Positions 26,373-35,021 of a stretch of 64,000 nucleotides of DNA are shown piece after piece; the first letter of the stretch is position 1, and the number at the start of each line of letters is the position of its first letter. The stretch lies in contig NZ_BNEL01000001.1 in NCBI RefSeq assembly GCF_018327685.1, forward strand, positions 2,418,001 to 2,482,000, written 5' to 3'. This DNA comes from Streptomyces sp. TS71-3 (GTDB taxonomy: Bacteria; Actinomycetota; Actinomycetes; Streptomycetales; Streptomycetaceae). The translations under genes were made by a program, and so were the position numbers. The notes under the pieces were generated by a model, which saw only the letters and a program-made list of their open reading frames with translations, did not search any database and had not been told where the DNA came from.

Positions 26373-26555
26373 CTAGCGCGCCACGAGCGCGACGGCGGCG
26401 ATCAGCACCGCCAGAAGAGCGATCAGGGCGGTCGGGCTCAGGCTGCTCCAGGGGTTCTCGTGCTGGAGCCTCTCGCGGCTCGCCCTGCAGACGGGGCAAC
26501 GGCCCTCGCTCACCGGGGCAGCGCAGTTCGCGCACACCAGTCGGTCGTAGGTCAT
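26373..26555 (-). CDS. Small zinc-ribbon membrane protein
   Basis: A 60-residue protein, not assigned to a named family. The N-terminal VCANCAAPVSEGRCPVCRAS has two CxxC pairs that make a zinc ribbon. The C-terminal ALIALLAVLIAAVALVA is a single membrane segment ending in an Arg. The ATG at 26555 has an excellent ribosome site, GGGAGGAGGAGAGCGC. Its position between the surface-protein gene and ftsE, on the opposite strand, suggests an independent transcript. A zinc-binding, membrane-tethered regulatory or structural role is possible. Confidence 0.82.
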   Translation of the reverse strand: MTYDRLVCANCAAPVSEGRCPVCRASRERLQHENPWSSLSPTALIALLAVLIAAVALVAR

Positions 26556-27041
26556 GCGCTCTCCTCCTCCCGCGCGGCGGGGGCCGCAACAGCGTCATTA
26601 CGGATAACGCTCAGAGTCACGCAACCGTTCCCCTCCACTGTGACAGCTTCCCGGGATTTCGGCGCGGTCCCCGCGTTCCGCCCCCCATCCCGCCCGGTTC
26701 ACCGATCGGTCCGGGGCCGGACACCCAGCATCCTGCCTGCTGCGGACGGGCGCCACCAGGTCACGGACCGTTCGCGTTCAGCTGACCCCTCCCAAACCGC
26801 CGCAGAAGCCTCTCATGGAACCCCTCCGCGGGAGCTTCCGGGTGAACGGCGATGATCGTCCTCACAGAAAGTCCACAGGAGCCCCTCGTGCGTGCCGATG
26901 CCGCCGGATGCGCACAATACGGACCGTTCACCCTCTGGCAAATGCGGCAATACATGCGCAACCCATGCCGCTGACTGCGCGCGGCCACCCGCTTCGCGTA
27001 TGGTCACGCTCACCTACCCCCGGCGAACCCGTGGTGCATCC
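26556..27041. other. Divergent region upstream of ftsE
   Basis: About 490 bases with no supported gene. It should contain the ftsE promoter, for which TATGGT at about 26999-27004 is a possible -10 about 38 bases before the GTG, and the promoter of the zinc-ribbon gene at its left end. Short frames here have no recognisable product. Confidence 0.45.
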
Positions 27042-27731
27042 GTGATCCGATTCGACAACGTCACCAAGGTCTACCCCAAGCAGAACCGCCCCGCACTCAG
27101 GGATGTCTCCCTGGAGGTCGAGCGCGGCGAGTTCGTGTTCCTCGTGGGGTCCTCCGGCTCCGGGAAGTCCACCTTCCTGCGGCTGGTCCTGCGCGAGGAG
27201 CGCACCAGCCACGGCCAGGTGCACGTGCTGGGCAAGGACCTCGCGCGGCTGTCCAACTGGAAGGTGCCGCAGATGCGCCGCCAGCTGGGCACCGTCTTCC
27301 AGGACTTCCGGCTGCTGCCGAACAAGACGGTCGGCGAGAACGTCGCGTTCGCGCAGGAGGTCATCGGCAAGTCGCGCGGCGAGATCCGCAAGTCCGTGCC
27401 CCAGGTGCTCGACCTCGTCGGCCTCGGCGGCAAGGAGGACCGGATGCCGGGCGAGCTGTCCGGCGGTGAGCAGCAGCGGGTGGCGATCGCGCGTGCCTTC
27501 GTCAACCGCCCCAAGCTGCTGATCGCCGACGAGCCCACCGGCAACCTCGACCCGCAGACCTCCGTCGGCATCATGAAGCTGCTGGACCGGATCAACCGGA
27601 CCGGCACCACCGTCGTGATGGCGACCCACGACCAGAACATCGTGGACCAGATGCGCAAGCGCGTCATCGAGCTGGAGCAGGGTTTCCTCGTCCGCGACCA
27701 GGCGCGCGGCGTCTACGGCTACCAGCACTGA
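27042..27731 (+). CDS. ftsE: Cell division ATP-binding protein FtsE
   Basis: A 229-residue ABC ATPase that partners FtsX. Walker A is GSSGSGKST (about 36-44), the signature is LSGGEQQR (about 139-146), Walker B with the catalytic Glu is [13 protein letters not shown] (about 160-172), and the switch His is in [14 protein letters not shown]. The N-terminus [14 protein letters not shown] is typical of FtsE. FtsEX couples ATP hydrolysis in the cytoplasm to activation of peptidoglycan hydrolases outside during division or wall growth. The GTG at 27042 matches the family N-terminus; longer upstream in-frame starts add unrelated sequence. ftsX follows, with a short reading frame between the two. Confidence 0.96.
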   Translation: MIRFDNVTKVYPKQNRPALRDVSLEVERGEFVFLVGSSGSGKSTFLRLVLREERTSHGQVHVLGKDLARLSNWKVPQMRRQLGTVFQDFRLLPNKTVGENVAFAQEVIGKSRGEIRKSVPQVLDLVGLGGKEDRMPGELSGGEQQRVAIARAFVNRPKLLIADEPTGNLDPQTSVGIMKLLDRINRTGTTVVMATHDQNIVDQMRKRVIELEQGFLVRDQARGVYGYQH

Positions 27732-27740
27732 GGACCCGCC

Positions 27741-27824
27741 ATGCCCGAGCAGATCCGAGCCCGCCCCCGTGCCCCCAGGGACAGCGTGGCGACCGCCTCG
27801 GCAGTGATCCACGGAAAGGCCTAG
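27741..27824 (+). CDS. Possible 27-residue small ORF between ftsE and ftsX
   Basis: ATG 27741 to TAG 27824 encodes a basic, Ala/Arg-rich peptide (MPEQIRARPRAPRDSV then ATASAVIHGKA). It begins 9 bp after the ftsE stop, with TGAGGA six bases before its ATG, a better ribosome site than that of ftsX. It is in the same frame as ftsX, whose ATG lies nine bases after its stop. It could be a genuine small protein, a translational coupler for ftsX, or chance. No homologue is recognised. Confidence 0.4.
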   Translation: MPEQIRARPRAPRDSVATASAVIHGKA

Positions 27825-27833
27825 AGAAACGCC

Positions 27834-28751
27834 ATGCGCGCCCAGTTCGTCATGTCGGAGATCGGCGTCGGTCTCCGCCGCAATCTCACGATGACCTTCG
27901 CGGTCGTCGTCTCCGTGGCCCTGTCCCTCGCCCTCTTCGGCGGGTCGCTGCTGATGCGCGACCAGGTCAGCACGATGAAGGGCTACTGGTACGACAAGGT
28001 CAACGTCTCGATCTTCCTCTGCAACAAGAGCGACGCCGAGTCGGACCCCAACTGCGCCAAGGGCGCCGTCACCACCGACGAGAAGAAGCAGATCACGTCC
28101 GACCTGGGCAAGATGCAGGTCGTCGACAAGGTCATCTACGAGTCGAGCGACGAGGCGTACAAGCACTACAAGCAGCAGTTCGGCGACTCCCCGCTGGCCC
28201 GGTCGCTCACGCCCGACCAGATGCAGGAGAGCTACCGCATCAAGCTGAAGGACCCGCAGAAGTACCAGGTCATCGCCACCGCGTTCAACGGCCGCGACGG
28301 GGTGCAGTCCGTCCAGGACCAGAAGGGCATCCTGGAGAACCTCTTCGGCCTGCTCAACGGCATGAACTGGGCGGCGCTCGCGGTGATGGCGCTGATGCTG
28401 GTGGTCGCCCTGATGCTGATCGTCAACACCGTGCGCGTCTCCGCGTTCAGCAGGCGGCGCGAGACCGGGATCATGCGGCTGGTCGGCGCGTCCAGTTTCT
28501 ACATCCAGGCGCCGTTCATCATGGAGGCCGCGGTCGCCGGGCTGATCGGCGGAGGCGTCGCCTGCGTGATGCTGCTCGTCGGCCGGTACTTCATCATCGA
28601 CCACGGGCTCGCGCTGTCCGAGAAGCTGAACCTCATCAACTTCATCGGCTGGGACGCGGTCCTCGCCAAGCTGCCCCTCGTGCTGGCGATCGGCCTGCTC
28701 ATGCCGGCTCTCGCGGCGTTCTTCGCACTGCGCAAGTACCTGAAGGTGTGA
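27834..28751 (+). CDS. ftsX: Cell division permease-like protein FtsX
   Basis: A 305-residue protein with four membrane segments: about 22-43 (FAVVVSVALSLALFGGSLLM), about 178-200, about 228-250 and about 272-296. The first extracytoplasmic loop (about 45-175) is the hydrolase-contacting domain and contains two Cys (63 and 74, in FLCNKSDAESDPNCAKG) that could form a disulfide. The cytoplasmic motif SRRRETGIMRLVGAS before the third segment is the FtsE-contacting coupling region. It forms a complex with FtsE. Only a weak ribosome site precedes the ATG, so coupling with upstream translation is plausible. Confidence 0.95.
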   Translation: MRAQFVMSEIGVGLRRNLTMTFAVVVSVALSLALFGGSLLMRDQVSTMKGYWYDKVNVSIFLCNKSDAESDPNCAKGAVTTDEKKQITSDLGKMQVVDKVIYESSDEAYKHYKQQFGDSPLARSLTPDQMQESYRIKLKDPQKYQVIATAFNGRDGVQSVQDQKGILENLFGLLNGMNWAALAVMALMLVVALMLIVNTVRVSAFSRRRETGIMRLVGASSFYIQAPFIMEAAVAGLIGGGVACVMLLVGRYFIIDHGLALSEKLNLINFIGWDAVLAKLPLVLAIGLLMPALAAFFALRKYLKV

Positions 28752-28805
28752 CGAACACCCCCTTGCCGGCCTCGTCAACCTCCGGTGCGAAGGCTTGCCT
28801 TGTCC

Positions 28806-28819
28806 TAGACTCGCCGTCA
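28806..28819 (+). promoter_or_regulatory. Leaderless-type promoter of the S41 protease gene
   Basis: TAGACT (28806-28811) ends seven bases before the ATG at 28819, the spacing expected for a leaderless transcript. No Shine-Dalgarno is present. A clear -35 was not found. Confidence 0.5.
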
Positions 28820-30018
28820 TGTCCGACCCCGACCTATTCGACAGACCCCGCCGCGGCAGGCGACCGGCGGTCCTGACTCTGGTCTTCGCGGGCGTATTGG
28901 CAGCCGGCGCGGCGACGGGAGCATGGAGCGACGCGCGCGACCACGACGAGGGCAAGCCCACGACCTCTCCCGCGGGCTCGGCGAAGGCTCCCGGCCAGCG
29001 GGAGGTCGCCGAGGCCGCGGCACGCGCCATGGCGGACGGCAAGTCCCCCACGGAGGCGGCCCGGCGCGCCGTCAGCCGCAGCGGCGACCGCTGGGGTGCC
29101 GTCTACTCCGGGTCCGAGTACGCCGAGTTCGAGCAGGCCCTGGACGGCGAGTACACCGGCGTCGGCCTCTGGGCGCGGGGCGGCGGCGACGGCCACATCG
29201 AGGTGGCCCAGGTCCAGTCCGGCGGCCCCGCCGAGCGCGCCGGCATCCGCAAGGGCGACCGGCTGATCAGCATCGACGGCCGGCGCACCGACGGGCTCCC
29301 GGTCACCGAGGTGGTCGCGCTGCTCCGCGGTGACGCGCAGGGCGACGACGCCCCCGCCGTCGGCAGCTCCGTCGACGTCGGCCTGCGGCGCGGCCCGTAC
29401 GACTGGCACGAGACGCTGCACAGAGCCCTGCTGTCCACGGACTCCGTGACGGTGCGGCGGCTGGCCGGCCGGTCGGCGGACGCCGTACTGATCAAGATCA
29501 CCTCCTTCACCAAGGGCACCGGCGCGCAGGTGCGCGACGCGGTGCGCCACGTACCCGAGGGCGCCGGCATCCTCCTCGACCTGCGCGGCAACTCCGGCGG
29601 GCTGGTCGCCGAGGCCACCGAGGCGGCGTCCGCGTTCCTGGACGGCGGCCTGGTCGCCACCTACGACATCCAGGGCGAGCAGCACGCCCTGCACGCGGCC
29701 CGCGGCGGCGACACCCGCCACCCCGTGGTCGCGATGGTCGACGGAGGCACGATGAGCGCGGCCGAGCTGCTCACCGGCGCGCTCCAGGACCGGGGCCGGG
29801 CCGTCGTGGTCGGCACCCGGACCTTCGGCAAGGGCTCCGTGCAGATGCCCAGCCGCCTGCCCGACGGCTCGGTCGCCGAGCTGACCGTGGGCCATTACCG
29901 CACGCCGGCCGGGCACAGTCTGGACGGCCGCGGCATCACCCCCGACCTGGAGGCCGCCGACACCGACGTCCAGAAGCAGGCGGAGACGGTATTGGGTGGC
30001 CTGGGGGACCCCTCCTAG
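28819..30018 (+). CDS. S41-family carboxy-terminal processing protease
   Basis: A 399-residue CtpA-type protease. The signal or anchor segment is LTLVFAGVLAAGAATGA (about 17-33). A helical region leads to a PDZ domain (about 110-200; GVGLWARGGG, GGPAERAGIRKGDRLISIDG). The S41 catalytic core has the nucleophile Ser313 in GGTMSAAELL and the general base Lys338 in RTFGKGSVQ, the standard spacing of 25. Substrate proteins are cut near their C-termini outside the membrane. The gene follows ftsX by 67 bp and precedes smpB by 18 bp, conserved neighbours in Streptomyces, and could take part in wall or division protein turnover. The ATG at 28819 gives a normal signal peptide. Confidence 0.93.
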   Translation: MSDPDLFDRPRRGRRPAVLTLVFAGVLAAGAATGAWSDARDHDEGKPTTSPAGSAKAPGQREVAEAAARAMADGKSPTEAARRAVSRSGDRWGAVYSGSEYAEFEQALDGEYTGVGLWARGGGDGHIEVAQVQSGGPAERAGIRKGDRLISIDGRRTDGLPVTEVVALLRGDAQGDDAPAVGSSVDVGLRRGPYDWHETLHRALLSTDSVTVRRLAGRSADAVLIKITSFTKGTGAQVRDAVRHVPEGAGILLDLRGNSGGLVAEATEAASAFLDGGLVATYDIQGEQHALHAARGGDTRHPVVAMVDGGTMSAAELLTGALQDRGRAVVVGTRTFGKGSVQMPSRLPDGSVAELTVGHYRTPAGHSLDGRGITPDLEAADTDVQKQAETVLGGLGDPS

Positions 30019-30036
30019 TGCGAAAATGGCCACACT

Positions 30037-30528
30037 ATGGCTAAGGAAAAAGGGCGCAAGCTGATCGCGCAGAACAAGAAGGCGCGGCACGACTACCACA
30101 TCCTCGACACCTACGAGGCCGGTCTGGTCCTCACGGGTACCGAGGTGAAGTCGCTGCGCCAGGGCCGTGCCTCCCTCGTCGACGGATTCGTCCAGCTCGA
30201 CGGCGGCGAGGCATGGCTGCACAACGTGCACGTACCCGAGTACAGCCAGGGCACCTGGACGAACCACAGCGCACGCCGCAAGCGGAAGCTGCTGCTGCAC
30301 CGGGCGGAGATCGAGAAGCTGGACTCCAAGTCCCAGGAGACCGGGCACACGGTCGTGCCGCTGGCGCTGTACTTCAGGGACGGCCGCGCGAAGGTCGAGA
30401 TCGCGCTTGCCAAGGGCAAGAAGGAGTACGACAAGCGGCAGACCCTCCGCGAGAAGCAGGACCGCAGGGAAGCGGACCGGGCGATCTCCGCGGCACGGCG
30501 GCGGGGGCGTGCGCCGGCCGCTCGGTGA
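30037..30528 (+). CDS. smpB: SsrA-binding protein SmpB
   Basis: A 163-residue OB-fold protein that delivers tmRNA to stalled ribosomes. Conserved segments are [46 protein letters not shown] and RKLLLH-type (here [14 protein letters not shown]). The basic C-terminal tail ([19 protein letters not shown]) inserts in the empty mRNA channel. It lies 18 bp after the protease gene and immediately upstream of ssrA, so both rescue components are encoded together. A CCCTG pentanucleotide repeat (about 30574-30600) lies between smpB and ssrA. Confidence 0.97.
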   Translation: MAKEKGRKLIAQNKKARHDYHILDTYEAGLVLTGTEVKSLRQGRASLVDGFVQLDGGEAWLHNVHVPEYSQGTWTNHSARRKRKLLLHRAEIEKLDSKSQETGHTVVPLALYFRDGRAKVEIALAKGKKEYDKRQTLREKQDRREADRAISAARRRGRAPAAR

Positions 30529-30686
30529 GCGGGCGGTGGCGGAGGGTGCCCAGGCCCGTTGCCCGGCCGTGCCGTGCCCTGCCCTGCCCTGCCCTGCCCG
30601 GGGGAATACGCTGGCACCCTCCGCCGTTGATCCCGTACGATGGCATGAGCCCCTCACGCAGGGGCACGAGATTGAAAAATCAACAT

Positions 30687-31054
30687 GGGGATGATCGGTT
30701 TCGACAGCGGTTGTCGAAGCAGGGGAAGCGAGTCGAGGAAGCGGCCATGATCTCGTAAACCACAGGCCGAAAACAATAATCGCCAATACCAAGCGCGATT
30801 CCTTCGCCCTCGCTGCCTAAGTAGCGACTTGCGAAGTGTCAGCCCGGGGGTGTTCCCGACCCGGATCCTGGCATCAGCTAGGGAACTAAACCTGTAGACC
30901 CGGTCACGGGGCCCACAGGGAAATCAAACAGTGACTGAGCCCGTCGGAGACTTGTCCGCGTGATCTCCGGGGCTGAGAAAATCAGATGCGGACTGCACTC
31001 GGAGAAGCCCTGATTCCGCACCGTTGGACGCGGGTTCGATTCCCGCCATCTCCA
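30687..31054 (+). ncRNA. ssrA: Transfer-messenger RNA (tmRNA)
   Basis: The 5' GGGGATG and 3' CATCTCC (31047-31053) pair as the acceptor stem with one G-U; the T-arm GCGGGTTCGATTCCCGC precedes the 3' end. CCA is not encoded. The tag reading frame starts at GCC 30782 and reads ANTKRDSFALAA, then TAA (30818-30820); with the charged Ala the tag is A-ANTKRDSFALAA. The ALAA ending is the usual protease degron. Pseudoknot-forming GC-rich segments follow. The gene lies about 160 bp after smpB. Exact 5' and 3' ends are inferred from pairing. Confidence 0.95.
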
Positions 31055-31358
31055 CTCGGCGAGGGGCGAGGTGTGCCCGCGGACAGCGCGGGCCGCCTCG
31101 CCTCGTCGTGTTTTGCGCGGCTTCGCCGCGCTGTGTGGGGGGCTTCGCCCACCCACGCCCCCCTGCCGGGGTGCCCGTGCCGGGGTGGCTCGGCGGAGGT
31201 GCTGTTGTCGGGGTGGCCTGCCGGGGTTGACGCTGCCGGGCGTGCTGTTGCCGGGGTGTCCCGCGGGGTTGCTGTTGCTAGGGGTGTTCTGAGGGCGCCT
31301 GCGGCGTTTCGGCTTGGGCGTAGGCGGTATGGCCGAACTGCCGTCAGAATCACGTGTC
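31055..31358. other. Post-ssrA region with hairpins and G-rich repeats
   Basis: Immediately after ssrA, a compound hairpin (about 31058-31104) includes GCCCGC/GCGGGC and flanking CGAGG/CCTCG arms and is the probable terminator. From 31165 to 31290, G-rich units of the form GCCGGGGTTGCTGTTG recur irregularly. No gene was seen. Confidence 0.5.
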
Positions 31359-32975
31359 ATGAGCAGATCATTGACACGACGTATGCGCCCGGGGCGCCGC
31401 GGGCCCTGGATCCGAGCGCTCGCCGCCGCCCTCACGCTGGGCGCGCTGGTATGGGCGGTGCCCTCCGCCGGGGCCGCCGGTGACGGCAGCGGGCTGCCCG
31501 AGGCGCTGGACGGCATCCTCGCCGACGCCCGGATGGCGGGCGGCGCGGAGAGCGTGGTGGTCGCCGACGCGAAGAGCGGTGACGTCATCTACCAGCACGC
31601 CGCGGGCGACCGGCTGATGCCCGCCTCCAACACCAAGCTGCTCACCTCGGCCGCCGCCATGGCGCTGCTCGGCCCCGGCTACCGGTTCCCCACCGACGTC
31701 CTCACCGGCGGCAGCCGGCACGGGTCCGTGCTCGCCGGCGACCTGTACCTGCGCGGCACCGGCGACCCCACCATCCTCGCCGGCGACTACGACGCGCTCG
31801 CCGCCCGGCTCGCCGACACCGGGATCCGGCGGGTCACCGGGAAGCTGGTCGCCGACGACACCCGCTTCGACGACCAGCGCCTCGGCCGCTCCTGGGCCGC
31901 CGACGACGAGGCGTCCTACTACTCCGCGCAGATCTCCGCGCTCAGCCTCGCCCCGAACACCGACTACGACACGGGCACGGTGATCGCGAACATCGCCCCG
32001 GGGGCCGCGCCCGGCGACCCGGCGAAGGTGACCCTGACCCCGCCGAACCACTACGTCCACCTGCACGTCACGGCCACCACCGCGCCCGCGGGCGACGGCG
32101 GCGGCGTCACCGTCGACCGCGCGCACGGCACCAACGACATCACCGTCGCCGGCACGGTGCCGGTCGGCGCCGACCCCGACATGGAGTGGGTGAGCGTCTG
32201 GAACCCCACGGGCTACGCCGCCGCCGTCTTCCGGGACGCGCTGGCCCGGCACGGCATCCGCGTCACCGGCCCGACCAGCCTCGGCGGGGCCACCCCGGAC
32301 GGCGCCGAGCCGCTCGCCACCCATGACTCCATGCCGCTCAAGGACCTGCTGATCCCGTTCCTGAAGCTGTCCAACAACATGCACGCCGAGATCCTCACCA
32401 AGGCCATGGGCGTCAAGGCCGCCGGCCGCGGCACCTGGGCCGACGGGCTCGCCGCGATCAACGGCTACGTGAAGGGGCTCGGCATCGACACCGGGCAGTT
32501 CCGGCAGGTCGACGGCTCCGGTCTGTCCCGGATGGACGTCGTGCCCGCGAACGTCTTCGCCGAGCTGCTGAGCGCGGTGCGGGCCGAGCCGTGGTTCGCC
32601 GACTGGTACCGGGCGCTGCCGGTGGCCTGCGACCCGGACCGGTTCGTCGGCGGCACCCTCCGCTCCCGGATGTGCGGCACGCCTGCCGCGCTCAACGCGC
32701 GCGGCAAGACAGGATCGTTGACCGGGGCCGACACGCTGACGGGGTACGTGACGGACGCGGGTGGGCGTGAGCTGGTGTACAGCGTCCTGCTGAACAACTA
32801 CCTCGCGGAGGATGTCGACGACATCGAGGACGCGGTGGTCGTGACGCTGGCGTCCTCCAGCGCGGGGAACGCGGTTCCCGTGGCGCCGCGTTCACTCCGG
32901 CACGGCCACGGTGGCGCGGGGCATCCGGACGGGTCCGGCCTGGAATGCGCCTGGCAGAAGCCCCGGCTCTGCTGA
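31359..32975 (+). CDS. dacB: D-alanyl-D-alanine carboxypeptidase/endopeptidase (PBP4, class C, S13)
   Basis: A 538-residue exported penicillin-binding protein. The N-terminal signal has basic RRMRPGRRG and WIRALAAALTLGALVWAVP. The three active-site motifs are present: SNTK with nucleophile Ser90 (PASNTKLLT), SNN near residue 338 (LKLSNNMHAE) and KTG near residue 450 (RGKTGSLTG). The long insertion between the first two motifs is typical of PBP4/S13 enzymes, which trim or hydrolyse peptidoglycan cross-links outside the cell. The ATG at 31359 is chosen; ATG 31329 is in frame and has a slightly better ribosome-site context. A Gly/His-rich tail ends in ECAWQKPRLC. A hairpin at 33016-33060 terminates it. 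Confidence 0.92.
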   Translation: MSRSLTRRMRPGRRGPWIRALAAALTLGALVWAVPSAGAAGDGSGLPEALDGILADARMAGGAESVVVADAKSGDVIYQHAAGDRLMPASNTKLLTSAAAMALLGPGYRFPTDVLTGGSRHGSVLAGDLYLRGTGDPTILAGDYDALAARLADTGIRRVTGKLVADDTRFDDQRLGRSWAADDEASYYSAQISALSLAPNTDYDTGTVIANIAPGAAPGDPAKVTLTPPNHYVHLHVTATTAPAGDGGGVTVDRAHGTNDITVAGTVPVGADPDMEWVSVWNPTGYAAAVFRDALARHGIRVTGPTSLGGATPDGAEPLATHDSMPLKDLLIPFLKLSNNMHAEILTKAMGVKAAGRGTWADGLAAINGYVKGLGIDTGQFRQVDGSGLSRMDVVPANVFAELLSAVRAEPWFADWYRALPVACDPDRFVGGTLRSRMCGTPAALNARGKTGSLTGADTLTGYVTDAGGRELVYSVLLNNYLAEDVDDIEDAVVVTLASSSAGNAVPVAPRSLRHGHGGAGHPDGSGLECAWQKPRLC

Positions 32976-33015
32976 ACGGTTCCGTCCGGGGGTGCCCCGG
33001 CGCCCCGTTTGCCTT

Positions 33016-33060
33016 GAGGGCCCCACCCCGCGCGCCTGGACGGCACCGGGGTGGGCCCTC
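33016..33060. terminator. Hairpin between convergent dacB and HEAT-repeat genes
   Basis: GAGGGCCCCACCCC (33016-33029) pairs with GGGGTGGGCCCTC (33048-33060), a 13-bp stem with one bulged C. The right arm reaches into the stop codon (33059-33061) of the opposite-strand gene. Confidence 0.75.
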
Positions 33061-35011
33061 ATCCCCGCATCCTGGCCGCGATGGCGTTGACCGCCTCGCG
33101 TGCCGGCCGATGGCAGCGTGCCGTTCGCGCGTGTTCCACGACCGCCGCGACCGCCCGCTCGTCGTCGATGGCCGCCAGGGCCCGGAGCGCGGCCGCGTGC
33201 GAGGGCTCGCCGAGCCAGCGGCGGTGGGGGCCGTCGAGTACGCGGATGAGGGCCTCGACCGCACCGGGCTCCCGCAGCCCGGCCAGGGCCTCGACCGCCG
33301 GCAGCGAGACCTCCGGCTCGTAGGCTCGGGCCAGCTGAGCCAGAGCCGGGATGTCGGTCGGCAGCGCGCAGGTCGCCAGTGCCCCGGCGGCCCACCCGCT
33401 CGCCTCGACGTCCACGCTGCCGAGCAGCGGGAACAGCGCCGGGCGCCCGGGCGCTCCCATCCGGATCAGCGATTCCAGAGCGGCGCGCCGGACCTCTCGC
33501 GTGTCACCCCGATCGAAAACCTCGACCAGTGCGGCGGCCCCCGCCTCGCCCGGGAAGGCGCCCAGGGCCTCCGCGGCGCCCCGCCGTACGTCCTCCGACG
33601 CGTCGCGCACCGCGCCCAGCAGCACGGGTTCGGCCTCGGGGGCGCCGTACCCGCCGAGCGCGCGGACGGCCTGGGCCCGTAGCCGTCCCGGCTCCTCGGG
33701 GTCGGCGGCGATCTCCAGGAGCGCGGGAAGCGCGGGCCCGTACCGGAGCCGGCCCAGGGCCCGCACGACGGCGGCGCGCACTCCCGTGGGCGTCGAGGGG
33801 AGTGCCGCGGCCAACGCGGGCCCGGCCTCGCCGGTGCCGATCAGGCTCAGGGTGAGGGCCGCGCCGCGTTGCTGGTCCGCGGTCCCGCCGGCCAGCAGCT
33901 CCAGCAGGTCGGGCACGGGCGCCGCACCGGAGTCGGCCAGCGCCTTCGCCACGGCGTCGTGGGCGGGCGCGTCGCCGAGGGCCGTGAGCAGGGCCGCCGC
34001 CGCTTCCGGTCCGCCGACGGCCCCCAGCGCCGCGGCGGCGGCTCTGCGCACCGCGACCGCCGGGTTCCGGCCGAGCGCGGCGGCCAGCGGCTCGACGTGT
34101 CGGGGGTCGCCGGTCGCTCCCAGGCCGTGGCAGGCGGCCTCCTGGGCCTGGCCGCTGCCGTACTCCAAGGCCCTCATCAGCCATTTCCGGCCGAGCTCGC
34201 TGACGGCGCAGAACTCGGCGATCGCCCGCGCCGTCCAGGGGTCCGGATCGTTCAAGCCCGTCTCGATGTTCCGGAAGGCGAGGACCTCCCGCTCGTCGAC
34301 ACCGCCCAGGTTCCGCAGGCGCGTGAGGGCGACGGCGGCGTGCCGCCGGACCTCCGGGCCGAGTGCCTGCTGCGTGGCGAGGTGGGCCAGGGCGGGGATC
34401 GCCCGGGGCGAGCCGAGGTGGCCGAGCACCTCGGCGGCGATGGCGGCACGCCGCCTGTCGGCCATGTACTCCCACATCCTGGCGAGGAGCGCGGGGAGCA
34501 CGACGTCGGGGTCGAAGCGGGCCAGCGCCCGCAGCGCCCGGCCGCCGGAGGGCCTGCCTCCCGGCCAGTGCTGCTCGCCCGCGATGTTCAGCAGGTGGGG
34601 GACCGCGGTGGCGTCCCCCGTCTCCGCCAGGGCCGACACCACCTCGTCCCGTGCGTCGCCCCCGATGTCCAGGAGCAGGCGGATGAGCGCGGGCACCCCC
34701 CGCGGATCATGCATCTGCGCCAGGGCGCGGGCGGCGGGCAACGCCAGTTCCCTGGCCCCGGCCGGGCCGTCCAGGCAGCGCGACAGCGTGTCCAGCGCGG
34801 CCGGATCGCCGATGTCACCGAGGAAGTCCGCCGCATGGCGCGCGGACATGAGGTCTTCCTCCTCGACGACCCGGCACAGGCCCGCCACATCGCGGCGCAG
34901 CCGGAGCGCCCCGGTGGCGATCGCCGCACAGCGGTCGCCGTTCTCCGCCACCGGCGACGCGGGGCGCTCGGCCCGCTCGCCGCCCGGCTCGCCCACTCGT
35001 CCGTCCTTCAC
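33059..35011 (-). CDS. HEAT-repeat protein (PBS-lyase type repeats)
   Basis: A 650-residue, all-helical protein made almost entirely of HEAT repeats of about 30 residues. Examples are AADFLGDIGDPAALDTL, ALAQMHDPRGVPALIRLL, AEVLGHLGSPRAIPALAHL, AALGAVGGPEAAAALLTAL and ALGRLRYGPALPALLEIA. There is no catalytic motif, signal peptide or membrane segment, so a cytosolic protein-binding scaffold is likely. It starts at GTG 35011, ten bases after the stop of the DUF7019-like gene upstream, so the two are probably co-expressed. The function of the pair is unknown. Its stop lies within a convergent terminator. Confidence 0.85.
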   Translation of the reverse strand: MKDGRVGEPGGERAERPASPVAENGDRCAAIATGALRLRRDVAGLCRVVEEEDLMSARHAADFLGDIGDPAALDTLSRCLDGPAGARELALPAARALAQMHDPRGVPALIRLLLDIGGDARDEVVSALAETGDATAVPHLLNIAGEQHWPGGRPSGGRALRALARFDPDVVLPALLARMWEYMADRRRAAIAAEVLGHLGSPRAIPALAHLATQQALGPEVRRHAAVALTRLRNLGGVDEREVLAFRNIETGLNDPDPWTARAIAEFCAVSELGRKWLMRALEYGSGQAQEAACHGLGATGDPRHVEPLAAALGRNPAVAVRRAAAAALGAVGGPEAAAALLTALGDAPAHDAVAKALADSGAAPVPDLLELLAGGTADQQRGAALTLSLIGTGEAGPALAAALPSTPTGVRAAVVRALGRLRYGPALPALLEIAADPEEPGRLRAQAVRALGGYGAPEAEPVLLGAVRDASEDVRRGAAEALGAFPGEAGAAALVEVFDRGDTREVRRAALESLIRMGAPGRPALFPLLGSVDVEASGWAAGALATCALPTDIPALAQLARAYEPEVSLPAVEALAGLREPGAVEALIRVLDGPHRRWLGEPSHAAALRALAAIDDERAVAAVVEHARTARCHRPAREAVNAIAARMRG

Positions 35012-35021
35012 GGCCTCGCCC

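Noticed and set aside
30213..30758. Frame running through smpB into ssrA
   Set aside because: It is out of frame with smpB and overlaps tmRNA; shadow.
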